Shown here: piece by piece, positions 52,969 to 60,828 of the stretch | Position numbering within the stretch: position 1 is the stretch's first letter | Layout of the letters: every line of letters begins with the position of its first letter | Assembly: GCF_001693385.1 (NCBI RefSeq) | Contig: NZ_CP016428.1 | Coordinates: forward strand, 992,001-1,056,000 | Length of the DNA: 64,000 bases | Direction: 5' to 3' | DNA from: Bradyrhizobium icense | GTDB taxonomy: Bacteria > Pseudomonadota > Alphaproteobacteria > Rhizobiales > Xanthobacteraceae | Position numbers and translations under genes: made by a program | Notes under the pieces: generated by a model | Seen by the model: only the letters and a program-made list of their open reading frames with translations | Database searches by the model: none | What the model was told of the DNA's origin: nothing

Positions 52969-53119
52969 CGTAGCTCTCGGTTGGTAGTTGAAGATTAGTC
53001 CCGGGCTCCGGCATCCTTGGCACTAGAGGCCGCGCGCGGCAGGCTGCGACCTCCAGGCGATGGCAGGAGCGCCTCGGGCGGCGCTGCCGAGCGCCGCGAA
53101 TGAAGCCGCTACTAAGCCT

Positions 53120-53476
53120 TTAGCGGCTGATCTTCAGGTCAGGCTTGTCCCCTTCCCAAGCCTGAAGCCCTCCAGAAATCTCTTGGAACCGAAGGCACTT
53201 CGACATCGTGGTGCCGGAGAGGCACATTGCATCGCCTTTGACCGTCCAGGTGACGGATTGCGTAAACAGCGTCGCACGTATGCTGCCGGTGCCGTCCTTG
53301 TTCAGCGTGAGCTTGAAGCTCCTACCGTTTGGCGAATCGGCCGACCAGGGAGCGCCGTCAACGAGAATCGCGACCGCCTTCTGCGGCGGCAGGTACGCCT
53401 GCCCCGCGGCGGCAAACGCGGGGATTGAGGCAAGAATTGCGGCGGCTGCCGCTGCGAGCTTTAAGTGTGTTTTCAT
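53120..53476 (-). CDS. Small exported protein, conserved hypothetical
   Basis: 118 residues from ATG 53476. Signal peptide KLAAAAAAILASIPAFAAA. The mature domain has SFKLTLNKDGTGSIRATLFT and a pair of Cys in GDAMCLSGTTMSKCLRFQ that may be disulphide-bonded. Domain unknown. It has AAGGAAGAAGGAC upstream. The operator at 53801 lies about 325 bp upstream of its start. Confidence 0.6.
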   Translation of the reverse strand: MKTHLKLAAAAAAILASIPAFAAAGQAYLPPQKAVAILVDGAPWSADSPNGRSFKLTLNKDGTGSIRATLFTQSVTWTVKGDAMCLSGTTMSKCLRFQEISGGLQAWEGDKPDLKISR

Positions 53477-54058
53477 GTGGATGTCCTTCTTCCTTTGATC
53501 TGCCTGAAGTGCGGCGGCAGGCGCCGCATTTTGCGAGCGTCTCGCGAGGTATGTGTCTTCTCGAGGGACTGAGCGAACGGATGATCGCATGCGGCCTGCG
53601 CTGCCATGAGGATCGGCATAAGCAGGGCAGGCGAGGGCCTCTGAACAGACTTCATCGATTTAAAACTACGTTCTTCGAGAGAGACTGGGTGGAGCGCCGC
53701 CCGTCCGGGGAGGTCTGGGACTCGTTTTCCTCAAAAAGACCAGACAGGCGACGCTCCGAGGCGGACCTTTTAGGCAGATCGAGTGCCTCGTCAATAAAAA
53801 TAGACTGATTGCTCTATAATTATTTCGTGATCTGCCCGATCTTGTGGTTCTCTCCATCACTTGTTTATGCATCGTCTAAGAGAGTTTGAAGATGGTCGGA
53901 GGGGCACGCGCCGAGCGTATCCCTCCATAGGGGCTCCTGCCGCGCAGGTGACCGGGTGGCACATAGCGCCTTTTCAGAGCGATCAGTCGAATCAAAACGG
54001 GATGCCTGGGACCGGCAGACCCCCACGCGCAGTCGCCCGATCGGGTCGACGGGCTCAT
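53477..54058. other. 582-bp region between the small exported protein and the aldo/keto reductase gene
   Basis: No gene is supported. The region contains one TAGA-N8-TCTA site (53801). It lies at the 3' side of the aldo/keto reductase gene and upstream of the exported protein gene. Confidence 0.5.
53801..53816. promoter_or_regulatory. TetR-type operator
   Basis: TAGACTGATTGCTCTA, in an AT-rich stretch. Probably serves the exported protein gene on the minus strand, 325 bp away. Confidence 0.6.
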
Positions 54059-54931
54059 CTAGTCAGGCGAGGCGAGGTCGGTAAGGTCTTCTTCCGTGAG
54101 AATGACATCGCCGGCAGCAGTGTTTTCTTCCAGGTGACCGATAGAGCCGGTGCCGGGAATCGCGATCATTGCCGGCGAGAGAATCAGCAACCAGGCCAAG
54201 GCAATCTGGTTGATGGTTGCTCCGTGCCGGCTCGCAACCCGTGCCAGGCGGCCGTCGTCGATGATCGTCATTCCTCCGCCGAGAGGAAAGAAGGGGCTGA
54301 AAGCGATATTCCCAACCTCGCACGCCTTCAATAGCCAAAGGTCTCCGCGCTGGACGAAGTTGAAGTAGTTCTGTACGGCGGCAACCGGGGCGATCGCGCG
54401 CGCTTCGGAAAGATGGTCCTTGTGGATATTGCTGAGACCGAGGTGACGGATCAGACCTTCTTCGCGCAGGGCGGCAAGAGCCTCGAAGCGTTCCGCCAGC
54501 GACTCGCCGCGTGGCGGCCTCATTTCCCCAATTCGCAGATAGACCAGATCGAGCCGATCCAGGCCGAGGTCCTGAAGGTTTTCCTCGACCAGTCGCCGCA
54601 TGTCGGAGCCGGTGGCGGTCCGGTGGCTGTCGTCCCGGTTGAAAACGTGTCCCACCTTGGTCGCGATCACCAGGCTCGGCGGGTAGGGATGAAGCGCCTG
54701 CCTGATCAGGTTGTTCGCGCGAACCGCCTTGTCGCTGCTCTGGTAAAAGGCAGCCGTATCGATAAGGTTGACCCCGAGCTCGACGGCGCGGCGCAGCACG
54801 GCGCGGCCAGTGGCAGGGTCCCGGGCCGGGCAGCGAAATCCGTTAGCCGCGAGGCGCATGGCGCCGAGCCCCACGCGCTTGACGGCCATGTCACCGCCGA
54901 TGAGGAATTCCGTAGCTTTGCTTGATGACAC
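54059..54931 (-). CDS. Aldo/keto reductase
   Basis: 290 residues from GTG 54931, preceded by TTTAGGAGTG. The fold is a TIM barrel: LGAMRLAANGFRCPA, GVNLIDTAAFYQSSD (catalytic Asp and Tyr), and VIATKVGHVF (Lys). The usual catalytic His position is occupied by Arg in DLVYLRIGEM, which is seen in some family members. It would reduce aldehydes or ketones with NADPH. An operator lies 124 bp upstream at 55055, and a decayed copy of its 5' end lies at 56093. Confidence 0.8.
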   Translation of the reverse strand: MSSSKATEFLIGGDMAVKRVGLGAMRLAANGFRCPARDPATGRAVLRRAVELGVNLIDTAAFYQSSDKAVRANNLIRQALHPYPPSLVIATKVGHVFNRDDSHRTATGSDMRRLVEENLQDLGLDRLDLVYLRIGEMRPPRGESLAERFEALAALREEGLIRHLGLSNIHKDHLSEARAIAPVAAVQNYFNFVQRGDLWLLKACEVGNIAFSPFFPLGGGMTIIDDGRLARVASRHGATINQIALAWLLILSPAMIAIPGTGSIGHLEENTAAGDVILTEEDLTDLASPD

Positions 54932-55054
54932 AGTATGCACTCCTAAAAAAGTTTGGCAGTGGCGCTGCCTGCATCCAAGTCTCATTGCGGACGCAATGGG
55001 TCCTATCCCCGGCTGAGCCGATGGAACTGTGTGTCAGGCCCTTTCAGTTATAAT

Positions 55055-55070
55055 TAGATTGATTGATCTA
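55055..55070. promoter_or_regulatory. TetR-type operator, aldo/keto reductase
   Basis: TAGATTGATTGATCTA, upstream of the aldo/keto reductase gene on the minus strand. Confidence 0.75.
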
Positions 55071-55108
55071 GTCATGCAATATCAGGTGACATCGTGTCAA
55101 TCAATTGT

Positions 55109-55124
55109 TAGATGGATCGCTCTA
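55109..55124. promoter_or_regulatory. TetR-type operator, amber-interrupted exported gene
   Basis: TAGATGGATCGCTCTA, 25 bp upstream of ATG 55150. The two operators of this divergent region are 38 bp apart. Confidence 0.75.
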
Positions 55125-55149
55125 TGTTGTCGAGCAGGGGACCAGGATC

Positions 55150-55644
55150 ATGTTTCGGTATGGGATGCTCATTTTGCGGATTGTGGGAATGTTCTTGATG
55201 GCAGTGTAGATCATCGCGCCAGCCTGCGCGCAGCAGAGCTTCGATGAAGTGACCGGTTCGTGGTCCGGCGTGGGTTCGATGAAGCCTTCGGATGGGCCGC
55301 GCGAGCGTGTCCGTTGCAAGGTCGATTACGCAGCTAAGAACGAGGGGCGGTCCGTAAAAATGAATGTGCGCTGCGCGAGCGATGCTTACAAAATGGAGCT
55401 GACCGCGAACATTGATCAAAGGGGCTCCGCGCTTTCGGGCAATTGGTTTGAAAGCCAGTACCGCCAGGGAGGCAAGATTTCGGGCCAGAACGTCAACGGT
55501 CTAATCGAAGCGAAGATCGAGAGCGAAACGATCACGGCCCTGCTGACGGTTCGGACAAAAGGGAACCGTCAATCGTTCGCTATGGAATCGCCCGGGGCGT
55601 GGGTTTCACAAGTCTCGATTGATCTTCATCGAGATTCTCGATGA
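55150..55644 (+). pseudogene. Exported protein gene with an in-frame amber codon inside the signal peptide
   Basis: From ATG 55150 the frame reads LILRIVGMFLMAV, then TAG at 55207-55209, then IIAPACAQQSFDEVTGSWSG and the rest of a conserved secreted protein, with GGSMKPSDG-like and ASDAYKMELTANIDQRGSAL segments. Without the TAG the N terminus would be a normal signal peptide ending APACA. The downstream part could still be made from GTG 55249, but without export. The frame is otherwise intact for 131 codons. Function unknown. It lies between two operators and the lipoprotein gene. Confidence 0.8.
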
Positions 55645-56083
55645 ATCCGCAACCGCCAGCGAGCAACGGCGCCATTGGAGCGGCGTATTCAAATTGAGGT
55701 CGCCCAAAACCAGTCATCAGCAGAAGAGCTGGATACGACTTTCGTGGGTGCCGCTCTGTATTCTCCTGGCAGCGTGTTCCTCGGACCCGGCGCGTCTGCC
55801 CAGCGCCACGATTAGTGCGCCGGACCTATCGAAGGTCATGGAGTCGCTGAAGAAGGCTGCCGCTGAAGCCAAGCTTGCGGAGCCGCATGAGATTTCAGCG
55901 CCCATCCGAGCCCATCCAATATCTTCGGTCCCGTGGATCATATGTCTCCGGAGCGGCGCTACGGAACTCTCAAGGAGACGCCCCTTGGCGGTCTTCTATA
56001 AGGGCAATGAGTACGTGACGACCCGAATGTCGGTGATTGTTGACCGTTGCGAGAGCCAGGTATTCACCGCACTGACGAAGTGA
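55619..56083 (+). CDS. Hypothetical lipoprotein
   Basis: 154 residues if it starts at TTG 55619; the start is uncertain because it overlaps the previous frame. Inside it SWVPLCILLAACSSDPARLP is a lipoprotein signal with lipobox LAAC, so the mature protein starts at that Cys. The remainder (SLKKAAAEAKLAEPHEISAP; RMSVIVDRCESQVFTALTK) is not recognised. Probably co-transcribed with the gene above. Confidence 0.5.
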   Translation: MIFIEILDESATASEQRRHWSGVFKLRSPKTSHQQKSWIRLSWVPLCILLAACSSDPARLPSATISAPDLSKVMESLKKAAAEAKLAEPHEISAPIRAHPISSVPWIICLRSGATELSRRRPLAVFYKGNEYVTTRMSVIVDRCESQVFTALTK

Positions 56084-56092
56084 CGGCCATAG

Positions 56093-56160
56093 CACGGCAC
56101 TGAAATCCGTTAGCCGCAAGGCGCATGGGCGCCGAATACGACTGGCTCGACGGCAATGTC
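56093..56160 (-). pseudogene. Remnant of the 5' end of an aldo/keto reductase gene
   Basis: On the minus strand this stretch matches the region encoding the MRLAANGF start of the aldo/keto reductase at about 54826-54900, with a few substitutions and one insertion; the sequence AAATCCGTTAGCCGC is shared. Only about 70 bp remain. It lies just downstream of the second tetR gene. Confidence 0.65.
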
Positions 56161-56178
56161 ATCGGGTCTTCTCGGCGA

Positions 56179-56829
56179 TCAAGCTCTGGATCGTGCCAGC
56201 GCCTTTTTCGTCCGACCAGGTTCTTTTCTCGCGTCTTCGAGGGAGGTCGTAAGCAGGCGAACCAGAAGCTGTTGGAGCAGGGACACGACCTTGCTCGCAT
56301 CCTGCTTCGGATCCTGCAATGCGACCGCCTTCACGGCGTGGGTAAGCCCGATGATCGCGGCACCCGCGACCTCCGGATCCAATTGGGTCTGGATCTCGCC
56401 CCGCGATTGGCCGTAGCGAACTACTTCCGCCAGAAGCCCACGCATGCTTCGGTTGTGGCCGTGTACTATCTTGCCCAATTCGGGATTGCGCCTGCTCTCT
56501 GCGAGTATCTCGAAGAACAGGGCGAACCCCGCCGGCCCCCCGGGCTGTCCCTCCAGCTCCGACAGGAGGGCCGCCACTACCGAGCGCCCGCCGGAGACGA
56601 TGTCCTTTAGCCGTTCCGATATCTTCTCGAGTCGCCCCTCCGCCAGCGCCGCGATGATCGCGTCCTTGCTTTCGAAGTAGTGATAGAGGTGGCCGGGGCT
56701 GATTCCCGCCTCGCCGCAAATTTCCGCTGTCGATGCACCTTTCAAGCCGCTCCGGAGGAAGCAGCGCATCGCCGCGCCCAAAATTTCCTGACGTTTCTTT
56801 TCGTGCTTCTCAGGGTCGAGTTTTCGCAT
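56179..56829 (-). CDS. TetR-family transcriptional repressor 2
   Basis: 216 residues from ATG 56829. The DNA-binding helix region GLKGASTAEICGEAGISPGHLYHYFESK is nearly identical to that of the regulator at 50762 (first 20: GLKGASTAEICGEAGISPGH), so both should read the same palindromes. The C-terminal half differs more (LLSELEGQPGGPAGFALFFE). A variant operator (56846) lies 17 bp upstream. Longer in-frame starts were rejected: they would extend into the promoter region. Confidence 0.9.
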   Translation of the reverse strand: MRKLDPEKHEKKRQEILGAAMRCFLRSGLKGASTAEICGEAGISPGHLYHYFESKDAIIAALAEGRLEKISERLKDIVSGGRSVVAALLSELEGQPGGPAGFALFFEILAESRRNPELGKIVHGHNRSMRGLLAEVVRYGQSRGEIQTQLDPEVAGAAIIGLTHAVKAVALQDPKQDASKVVSLLQQLLVRLLTTSLEDARKEPGRTKKALARSRA

Positions 56830-56845
56830 AACTACTTCTTTAAAC

Positions 56846-56861
56846 TGGACTAATTGATCTA
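56846..56861. promoter_or_regulatory. TetR-type operator variant, tetR gene 2
   Basis: TGGACTAATTGATCTA, one mismatch in the first arm, immediately upstream of the second tetR gene. Confidence 0.6.
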
Positions 56862-57235
56862 TCAACCGCTGTTTCAGCTGGAAGACCCCACGCGACGGGC
56901 CTCCCGCGCGGCCGGTCGCGTCGGCCTTCACCCCGATGAGCGACATTCGAAATGTCCGGAGTACGATCTCGTGGTAAGCGAGGCCTGCACAATGATCTCG
57001 CAAAAGAAGCTGTCTCGGGGGACAACCAGATTCTTCTCTTGGCCGCAAGCCAAGCGTCCAGGCGACCGCCTGAAACAGCAATTCGAGATGGTTGCATCCC
57101 CGGGGAAACCGGCCGAGATTTTAGGCCGTCGACTTTCCAGTTTGGGCGGCCATCCTGAAACGCCTTGAAAAACAATGAGGCGTCTCTTACCCAAACAATT
57201 CTGTAAGCCATTGAGTTCATTATTTTGTTTCGCTT

Positions 57236-57252
57236 CCCTAGGGAGCGCCAGC
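57236..57252 (+). other. attR (17-bp copy of the tRNA-Glu 3' end)
   Basis: CCCTAGGGAGCGCCAGC is identical to 16644-16660. It marks the right end of the island; the second tetR gene is the last coding gene inside. Confidence 0.85.
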
Positions 57253-57519
57253 GGCCAAAGCGGCCTCAGAAATCATTTTCAGCGGTTTGCCACCCCTTGA
57301 CTGTGATTGGTATGTCGGCTCCGCACGTGTAGCGCGGTCCCATTGATGATGACTTAGCGATTCCTGCAAACGTTTGCGGTTGAGCGTTGCACCCCACCAA
57401 CTTCCTGCCGTCGCAGTGCAGGCTTCTGGTAAGGTGGTCCATGGTGAAGTTTGCAATTAAAGATAGTTGCCATTTGAGCCATCCATCTGAAGATTCTCGC
57501 CGGATCTGGAGTTTCCGCG

Positions 57520-58479
57520 ATGCCGGACAGCTATGTCCTCGTCTACACCGAAGCGATTAGGAGAATTTTCGTCATTCTCTCGTCCACCTATGGCAAATTC
57601 GTCCTGACGAAGGAATGCGCCGGCGATGGCTGTGGATGCCTTGGTTGCAGGCTTCTGGCCGGGACTGTTCAAACTGCGGATGGCAATTTCCCGGTGCTCG
57701 ACCTCGACGATGGGAGACAACTTCAGGAAAGACTGCTCGTCTATACATTCACTGAGCAGGGGGAAGCGTTCATTGAGGCGCTCGATAGACCACGATATGC
57801 AGACTATCGCGGACCGATCGGCAAGGCAGATCTTGATAGACTGTTCCAACGGCCGAACGCGGCAATCATTATAGGGCAGGAGGGCGACGGCACCTTCACC
57901 CACTCTTTCGTATCGTCGACTGTGGACATGAGAGTCATCTCACGAGGTTGCCGAGCTACGAGGCATTGTCCGTGCGTCGGATGCCGTATCGTGGATATGC
58001 AATATTCAGAAATGCCAGGCCACCTTGTTCCGGCAGTAGATCTATCGTCGCGCCGGGCCACGACCGATGGTAAACTGGTTTTGCCCATCTTTGTCGATGA
58101 CTCTATCATATCGGCTTTGCTAAATCGTGATCCGGCCGTCCGACACAGCTTCACGCCAGACTTCTTCGACTCGCCGCTCGAAAAAATGTTCTATGAACTG
58201 GCATTCCTCGATCTACATCTGTATCCACAGCATCGTGCTGGAAAGTATCGACTTGATTTTGCTATTCCGGACAAGATGATCGCTATTGAATTGGATGGTC
58301 ACGAGTACCACAAGACTAAGTATCATCGGACGCACGATGCTCAACGAGACCGGTGGCTGTACGGGCAGGGCTGGCACGTGCTTCGCTTTACGGGTACCGA
58401 GATATGCAAAGATCTTGATCGGTGCATCGACGAGATCTGCTATCTTGCCAATGTCGAAAGACTGAGCGCGCGCCGCTAG
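57520..58479 (+). CDS. Two Cys-cluster repeats fused to a PD-(D/E)XK (DUF559/Vsr-like) nuclease domain
   Basis: 319 residues; GGAG lies 8 bp upstream of ATG 57520. Two copies of a cysteine module are seen: C33-x4-C38-x-C40-x2-C43 (ECAGDGCGCLGCR) and C144-x5-C150-x-C152-x2-C155 (GCRATRHCPCVGCR), each about 50 residues, with similar flanks (VLDLDDG and AVDLSSR). The C-terminal third is a DUF559/Vsr-like endonuclease fold: RLDFAIP (D246), IELDGHEYH (E257, D259, H261) and GWHVLRFTGTEI. The cysteines probably bind zinc or an iron-sulphur cluster. This architecture is not one I can name; a restriction, repair or defence nuclease is likely. GC is lower than in core genes. Confidence 0.7.
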   Translation: MPDSYVLVYTEAIRRIFVILSSTYGKFVLTKECAGDGCGCLGCRLLAGTVQTADGNFPVLDLDDGRQLQERLLVYTFTEQGEAFIEALDRPRYADYRGPIGKADLDRLFQRPNAAIIIGQEGDGTFTHSFVSSTVDMRVISRGCRATRHCPCVGCRIVDMQYSEMPGHLVPAVDLSSRRATTDGKLVLPIFVDDSIISALLNRDPAVRHSFTPDFFDSPLEKMFYELAFLDLHLYPQHRAGKYRLDFAIPDKMIAIELDGHEYHKTKYHRTHDAQRDRWLYGQGWHVLRFTGTEICKDLDRCIDEICYLANVERLSARR

Positions 58480-58971
58480 CAAGCGCAGTCCGGACGAGAG
58501 CAGCGACATCCGGGGATGATCTTAGGCGATCCGGTCGTGGGCCCACCAGCACTGTCACCGTAATCTCCCGTGCAAGCGAATGCGGGCCCCGTTCCCCACG
58601 TTTGTCTTTTCCTTGCAATCAAACGCCGTGGAAGGACAACGCGACGGAAAGACCACCGTCACCATTACACTCGACAGCGAAGTCTACACTGTCCGCAGCG
58701 ACCTCGGCCTTGGTTGCACTCTTGGAAAGGCGAATCGCATCGGACGCGCACAGATTCGCGTTTGATACGAATGACTTAGGCAGGTGATCACGACGTGACT
58801 ACTTGTGTGCACTCTTTTGCCGAGAGCGCGCATAAGAGGCAAGCCATTGATTCAAAGAACGTTTCCCAAAACCACGCGAGCGAATTTGCAATAATTTGAC
58901 AGGCGTAGCACCAATACGTTGCTGACCCTTCGGGCTGGTTCTCGAGATTTCTAAATGGAGAACCACGCCCA
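58480..58971. other. 492-bp region after the nuclease gene
   Basis: No gene is well supported. A 61-codon frame at 58580-58765 ends in TVRSDLGLGCTLGKANRIGR and could be the tail of a lost gene, but has no start evidence. Confidence 0.3.
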
Positions 58972-59136
58972 ATGCCCAATCCTCGTTTTGAAGTTAAGAC
59001 CTTCGGTGCCCGCATTCGGGGAGAGGGAATTGCCGGGATCATCGGCGCCATCATTGCCCTCTTTCTACTCCTGCTATTTTCTCCGATACTGATGACATGG
59101 ATCTCCTCGGCAATCACTCGCTTGGGGTCAATTTGA
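58972..59136 (+). CDS. Small single-pass membrane protein (54 residues)
   Basis: ATG 58972 to TGA 59134-59136. The sequence starts MPNPRFEVKTFGARIRGEGI and has one transmembrane helix (IIGAIIALFLLLLFSPILM). A GGAG lies 12 bp upstream. It ends one base before the start of the integrase-like gene, so the two were co-transcribed. Function unknown. Confidence 0.6.
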   Translation: MPNPRFEVKTFGARIRGEGIAGIIGAIIALFLLLLFSPILMTWISSAITRLGSI

Positions 59137-59137
59137 T

Positions 59138-60018
59138 ATGGGACTTACGATTGCGAGCCTGATTAAGGCCTATAAAACTGACGCTGAGTCGACTCACCAT
59201 CAACTCAGTCATGCGGTGAGAATTGATCGAGAGCGTTATCTGAGTCGGATTGACCGACAGTACGGCGATCATCTTGTCAGCAACGTCACGAGCCGCACTC
59301 TGGTCAGCTGGCACAAGGGTTGGGCTCATGGGCAAAAGTATGCGACGGGCCAAGCATTCATTGGACAGCTTCGCGCCCTCTTTCGCTACGGATTTTTGTA
59401 TCTCAGGGACGATGATTGTCGGCGCCTGTGTGGCGTGCTCGACAACATGAAGTTCGCGACGACCAAGCCACGCGATGCTCGACTAACTTCCGCGCAGGCG
59501 GATGCGATCCGATCAGAGGCTCGAAAAATTGGGTGGTACTCAATCGCGCTGGCGCAAGCATTTCAATTTGAGCTGATGATGTCCCAAAAGGATGTGATCG
59601 GTGAATGGCTGCCCGCCATGGAAGCAGTTGGCCCGGCCAAAGTTGTAGAGGAGGGTTACGTTTGGGGCGGCGGCCTGTTCTCAGGCATCCGACGACCACG
59701 CGCGAGGGGTGCATAGAGGTTGATTTGACCAAGGCTCCCTCTGTGTTCGAAGAGTTGGAACACTCAGTTTATGCATATGAGCGAAGCAAACCGATCTCGC
59801 GCAGTTATTTTCCCAAGTCCGGTCCAGTGATTCTCTGTGAAGCCACAGGAGTGCCATTTAGCGGTCCGGAGTTCCGTAAGAAATGGAGACGGACAGCGAC
59901 TCGGGTTGGCGTCCCTCCGTCAATCAAGAACATGGATAGTCGCGCCGGTGTAACGATCGTCGAGATCGCGGGAAGAAACTTCAGTTTCTTTGAGCGGCCG
60001 AGGCCAGGACAGCTCTGA
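59138..60018 (+). pseudogene. Decayed integrase-like tyrosine recombinase gene
   Basis: The first frame (59138-59716) starts MGLTIASLIKAYKTDAESTH and continues with an SAM-like, core-binding-type region to GYVWGGGLFSGIRRP. The sequence then continues in another frame from about 59700: EVDLTKAPSVFEELEHSVYA, FSGPEFRKKWRRTATRVGVP and NMDSRAG, as in intact integrases of this type, but the expected catalytic end (HAATHSD-like and RYSR-like boxes) is missing. The gene is therefore frameshifted and 3'-truncated. It suggests an older, dead island next to the tRNA-Glu island. Confidence 0.7.
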
Positions 60019-60122
60019 GCGAGCGGCGCATCATCGGAACAGGGCAGGAATTACGGTGAACGAAACTCTCACCCGCAGTTGAGTGCACTGTCGCCGTAAT
60101 CTTCCAAAAGAAAGGAAGCGAC

Positions 60123-60710
60123 TTGATATACGAATATTCTGCGCAGAACCACGATTGGGATCTGACGCTTCATGCCGCCGCCGAACTGATCAAAGCGGGT
60201 TTGATAGCAGATAAGCAGCCAAGGGCTGGTACCCTGTCGATGGGCTTTTCCTTCTTTACCGGAGGGATGGTTCTGTCTTTCGCCGCAATCGAGAGCTTTT
60301 CGGCATCGGTTGCTTTCTCGATGCCCTCGCACGAGCGCTTCTCAGGTTTCGACTTCCAGCGTTATCGCAATGCGCGGCGGTTCTGGGACAAGATGGAAAT
60401 GCTGATGTCCGCTGCTGGCATCGAGATCAATAAAGGTAACCGGCTATTCCAGCATATTGGGCAGATGCAGGAATGGCGTAATCTAGTGACACACGCATCG
60501 CCTTACGAAATCGAACCAACCGAGATCGAGAACACAACAAGTGCTCCCAGCAAGCTGCACGAGAAGAAAAGGCGCCTTGAATACACGAGAATGGCCGATT
60601 GTGAGAATGCCAAGAAGTTCTACGGAACTGCTCTTGAGTTCATCAACTTGGTCACAGATCGGACCAGCATAGATCCTCGCGCTTCAGCCACATTTAAGCC
60701 GACGGCATAA
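60123..60710 (+). CDS. HEPN-like hypothetical protein with an RX4H motif
   Basis: 195 residues from TTG 60123, preceded by AAAGGAAG. It is mostly helical. Near residue 119 it has EWRNLVTHASP, an R-x4-H motif as found in HEPN ribonucleases and their relatives; the helical region before it (LFQHIGQMQ) fits. The protein may be a toxin or defence RNase, but this motif alone is short and could be chance. Lower GC than core genes. No antitoxin is obvious beside it. Confidence 0.5.
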   Translation: MIYEYSAQNHDWDLTLHAAAELIKAGLIADKQPRAGTLSMGFSFFTGGMVLSFAAIESFSASVAFSMPSHERFSGFDFQRYRNARRFWDKMEMLMSAAGIEINKGNRLFQHIGQMQEWRNLVTHASPYEIEPTEIENTTSAPSKLHEKKRRLEYTRMADCENAKKFYGTALEFINLVTDRTSIDPRASATFKPTA

Positions 60711-60828
60711 GGTGATGGCGGAGAGGGCCAAAGGCTGACGTCGGCGAGGCGCAGCCCGCGATTGCCTGACGAACGTCGCGGGACAAGCAGCCTCACGGAT
60801 GCGCAAAACGGCAACTGTCCCTGGAAAG

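Larger units (their letters stand above)
16644..57252. mobile_element. tRNA-Glu-associated genomic island (integrative mobilizable element), about 40.6 kb
   Basis: A tyrosine integrase gene lies 4 bp after the tRNA-Glu gene and reads towards it. The last 17 bp covering the tRNA 3' end recur as a direct repeat at 57236-57252. Between the two lie the integrase, excisionase-like and AlpA-like genes, relaxase, oriT candidate, traC, traD, a catabolic block with an IclR regulator, and an efflux/detoxification block with TetR regulators. No type IV secretion or coupling protein gene is present, so transfer would need a helper element. Confidence 0.85.

Noticed and set aside
58580..58765. 61-codon frame as a gene
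   Set aside because: No start signal or family match; kept only as a possible remnant in the description of the gap.
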